From NCBI GenBank assembly GCA_030263275.1, contig SZOR01000147.1, positions 1 through 8,012 on the forward strand: 8,012 bases of DNA. The letters are read 5' to 3'. The DNA is from DSNY01 sp016861185. Its GTDB lineage: Bacteria > Pseudomonadota > Gammaproteobacteria > Burkholderiales > Burkholderiaceae_F. The position numbers and the translations under genes were made by a program. This document shows, in pieces, positions 6,182 to 8,012 of the stretch (positions within the stretch are counted from its first letter, which is position 1; the number at the start of each line of letters is the position of its first letter). Below the pieces are notes generated by a model that was not told the origin of the DNA, did not search any database, and saw nothing but the letters and a program-made list of their open reading frames with translations.

Positions 6182-6641
6182 CGCTCCTCTCTTGCGGGCT
6201 TGCGCCGGAAGCGGTGATCTGCGCGTCGGCGCAAGCTTTGCGCCCCAGCTTGAGCCGGATCGCCAGGGCGAGCAGGGCGACGCCGCCGAGCGCCACATAC
6301 GGCCGCACGGGCTCGAAGTACTCGAGCAGCAGCGTGCTGCCGACGAGAAACACGAGGACCTTGTTGCAGACGGGGCAGGCGATGCCGAGAAAGCCGATGA
6401 CGGCGCCCGCTCCGGCCATTCGCTTCCCGCACCGGCTTTGCGGCAGGCCGACGTAGAACCCTGCCAGCACCGACTGCAACAGCAGCAGCGCAATCTCGAA
6501 GTCGCCGGTCGGCGTCATCCGCACGAAGAAGGGGTTGTCCCAAAGTGCGGCGACGGTGCCGAGCCCGATGAACATCGCGATGGCGGCAGCAGCACCCCGC
6601 AGCAGGCTCTTGAACGGAATCCGGGTCAGCGTTCGAGGCAT
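6174..6641 (-). CDS. Small multi-pass membrane protein with a CPVCNK motif, function unknown
   Basis: 155 residues. About four hydrophobic segments are visible: 15-34, 49-66, 76-106 (long enough for two short helices or a re-entrant segment) and 115-132. The most distinctive element is IACPVCNK (87-94), a CxxC followed by Asn-Lys in the middle of a hydrophobic stretch. It is followed by STLLLEYFEPVRPY (102-115) and a final helix. A CxxC in the membrane could bind a soft metal such as Cu(I) or do thiol redox chemistry, but I do not recognise a characterised family. The start is well supported: AAGGAG (6650-6655) lies eight bases upstream of the ATG at 6639-6641. The gene begins 19 nt after the hydrolase stop, so it is the third gene of the P-type ATPase transcript. 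Its last 8 nt overlap the end of the convergent CusF-like gene. Confidence 0.87.
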   Translation of the reverse strand: MPRTLTRIPFKSLLRGAAAAIAMFIGLGTVAALWDNPFFVRMTPTGDFEIALLLLQSVLAGFYVGLPQSRCGKRMAGAGAVIGFLGIACPVCNKVLVFLVGSTLLLEYFEPVRPYVALGGVALLALAIRLKLGRKACADAQITASGASPQERSVT

Positions 6642-6649
6642 CTGGACGT

Positions 6650-6655
6650 CTCCTT
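6650..6655 (-). promoter_or_regulatory. Strong ribosome binding site of the CPVCNK membrane protein
   Basis: The minus strand reads AAGGAG, then eight bases, then ATG at 6641. This is the clearest Shine-Dalgarno in the window and fixes the start. It rejects the in-frame upstream extension to 6890, which lies inside the hydrolase gene. Confidence 0.75.
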
Positions 6656-6660
6656 CCGGT

Positions 6661-7602
6661 TCATCGATCCGTGTCCGGCGCGACCGGACATGCTGCCTCG
6701 ACCCGCGCGAGCAGGGCCGCGACGATCTCCGCACACCGCTGCGGCGCACGCAACCATGGGTGGTGGTCGACGCCTTCGAGCACCTCGAACGTCCACTCGC
6801 GGCGCATGCCCGCGAGCGCGCGTGCACCATCGATCGGCGCGGTCGTATCGGCCGAACCGTGGACGAAGCTGATGGGGAGTCCCGGCGCAAGCGCAGCCGC
6901 GTCGGCTGCGAGGTCGTGCCGATACAGCACCTGCCACAGCGACGTGGTCGAAGACACCATGTGGTGCCGCACCAGATCCTCGGCGACGATGCGCGGCACG
7001 TTCGGCAGCAATCTCGGCAGCAGTCGGCCGGCTACCCGGCGCGTCAGCACGCAGGCCAGCATCGTGGCCGCCATGTTCGTATAGACCCAACCGCCGGGAC
7101 TGCGCCCGAACCAGCGCGCGGCATTCTCGACGCCGCCGTAGTGGGGGAGGCCGATCAAGCACAGACCCGACACGCGCTGCGGATGTCGAACCGCGTAGCT
7201 CAGCGCCAGCGCGGCGCCCATCGAGTGGCCGACGATCACGCTGTCGTCGAGGTCGCGCAGGCATTCGTGCAATGCGTTCAGATGCCGATCGACCGTGTAC
7301 GAGAACCACGGTTTCGGCGAAGCGCCGAATCCCAGCAGATCGACCAGTCGCGCGCGATGGCCGAAGCGGGGCAGCGGCACGGATGCCGCCGACCAGTAAC
7401 GGCTCGTGCCGCCCAATCCGTGCAGGAAGACGACCGCGGGCAGCGCGCCGTCGATGTCGATCGTGTGAAGCGGGCCGGGCGTGCCCGTTCCAGAACCGGC
7501 GCCGTGCGCATCGATCCGGATCGCCCGGCTCGCGCCGTGTCCGCCGTCCGCGGACGACCGCGCCGCATCGCCGTCGAGCGTCGGATGCCAGGTCCGCGTC
7601 AT
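6661..7602 (-). CDS. α/β-hydrolase fold protein
   Basis: 313 residues. The α/β-hydrolase landmarks are in order: oxyanion-hole motif HGLGG (61-65), DLLGFGASPKP (88-98), nucleophile elbow GHSMG (125-129) with Ser127, acid Asp252 in FVHGSADTTAP, and catalytic His280 or His281 in GVDHHPW. Residues about 155-235 form the variable cap. The first 45 residues are Gly/Ala/Asp-rich and not conserved-looking. There is no signal peptide, so the protein is probably cytosolic. Relatives include esterases, haloperoxidase-like enzymes and C-C bond hydrolases; the substrate cannot be told from sequence. The ATG at 7600-7602 overlaps the P-type ATPase stop (ATGA), so the two are co-translated, and the CPVCNK gene follows 19 nt later. 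A hydrolase fixed in a copper-efflux transcript is unusual. Confidence 0.92.
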   Translation of the reverse strand: MTRTWHPTLDGDAARSSADGGHGASRAIRIDAHGAGSGTGTPGPLHTIDIDGALPAVVFLHGLGGTSRYWSAASVPLPRFGHRARLVDLLGFGASPKPWFSYTVDRHLNALHECLRDLDDSVIVGHSMGAALALSYAVRHPQRVSGLCLIGLPHYGGVENAARWFGRSPGGWVYTNMAATMLACVLTRRVAGRLLPRLLPNVPRIVAEDLVRHHMVSSTTSLWQVLYRHDLAADAAALAPGLPISFVHGSADTTAPIDGARALAGMRREWTFEVLEGVDHHPWLRAPQRCAEIVAALLARVEAACPVAPDTDR

Positions 7603-8012
7603 TTCAATCCCGCGATCGGTGCGCGTTTCAGCAGCAGCGCATTGGCCGCCACCAGCAGCGAGCTGCCCGACATCGCGATCGACGCGATCTCCGGGCTGAT
7701 CGTCAGCGGATAGAACACGCCCGCCGCAACGGGGAAGGCGACGACGTTGTAGCCGACCGCCCACCCCAGGTTCTGGCGCATCTTGCGCAGCGTCGCGCGC
7801 GACAGTCCGATCGCCCCGACCACGTCGAACGGATCGCTCTTCATCAGCACGACGTCCGCGCTTTCCATCGCGACATCGGTGCCGGCGCCGATCGCGAAGC
7901 CGACATCGGCCTGTGTCAGCGCCGGCGCATCGTTGATGCCGTCGCCGACCATGCCGACCTTCTTGCCCTGCGCCTGCAGCTTCTTGACCTCGTCGGCTTT
8001 CTGGCCGGGCAT
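7599..8012 (-). CDS. Cu(I)-type heavy-metal P-type ATPase, C-terminal fragment (continues past the right edge)
   Basis: Only the last 137 codons are in the window. The Met at 8010-8012 is internal, because the P-type ATPase reading frame clearly begins earlier. Visible parts are the end of the P-domain with GDGINDAPAL (23-32), the stretch ADVGFAIGAGTDVAMESADVV, and the last two membrane helices. The helix with YN in NLGWAVGYN (about 80-88) and the last helix with MSGSS match the Asn/Tyr and Met/Ser ligand positions of Cu(I)-transporting P1B ATPases (CopA-like). The protein ends in NALLLKR plus a short tail, as usual in this group. It pumps copper or silver from the cytosol to the periplasm, where the nearby CusF-like protein could receive it. 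CopA versus CopB type cannot be settled without the N-terminal part. Confidence 0.95.
   Translation of the reverse strand: MPGQKADEVKKLQAQGKKVGMVGDGINDAPALTQADVGFAIGAGTDVAMESADVVLMKSDPFDVVGAIGLSRATLRKMRQNLGWAVGYNVVAFPVAAGVFYPLTISPEIASIAMSGSSLLVAANALLLKRAPIAGLK

Noticed and set aside
6174..6890. CPVCNK protein extended upstream to 238 residues
   Set aside because: The extra 83 residues are Arg/Ser-rich and lie in the hydrolase gene. The AAGGAG site fixes the start at 6641.
6661..7764. Hydrolase extended upstream to 367 residues
   Set aside because: The added part is an out-of-frame reading of the P-type ATPase C-terminus; ATG 7602 gives a tight ATGA overlap.
1..8012. CRISPR array, tRNA/rRNA genes, insertion sequences, prophage or toxin-antitoxin modules
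   Set aside because: I looked for repeat-spacer periodicity, tRNA-like cloverleafs, transposase motifs and terminal repeats and saw none. Nearly all the window is explained by the envelope and copper genes.

Overview
The window is very GC-rich and gene-dense. It encodes two-membrane envelope proteins: a signal-peptide β-barrel, a LolA-fold periplasmic protein and a LolCDE/MacB-type ABC transporter. This points to a Gram-negative bacterium, most likely a high-GC proteobacterium and perhaps a betaproteobacterium. The lineage is inferred from composition and protein style, not from a marker gene.

Layout. (1) Positions 1-305, minus strand: the start of a small secreted Cys-rich protein that runs off the left edge. 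(2) Positions 306-605: about 300 bases with no convincing gene but several inverted repeats. (3) Positions 606-5689, minus strand: four tightly coupled genes. In transcription order they are a LolA-like periplasmic protein, a LolD/MacB-type ATPase, one 830-residue permease made of two tandem LolC/LolE-like halves, and an outer-membrane β-barrel. The junctions are ATGA, GTGA and an 8-nt overlap. (4) Positions 5690-5869: a divergent promoter region with a perfect 6+1+6 palindrome. (5) Positions 5870-6181, plus strand: a CusF-like copper-binding protein. (6) Positions 6174-8012, minus strand: the C-terminal end of a Cu(I)-type P-type ATPase, then an α/β-hydrolase (ATGA overlap), then a small membrane protein with a CPVCNK motif. 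The last of these overlaps the 3' end of the CusF-like gene by 8 nt.

Two themes appear. The first is a self-contained trans-envelope ABC system with inner-membrane ATPase and permease, a periplasmic lipid- or lipoprotein-binding fold and an outer-membrane barrel. By analogy with Lol it could move a lipid, lipoprotein or other hydrophobic cargo, but the cargo cannot be read from the sequence. The second is copper handling, from the P-type ATPase and CusF-like protein and possibly the Cys-rich and CPVCNK proteins. The two meet at the divergent region 5690-5869, so shared or metal-responsive control is possible but unproven.
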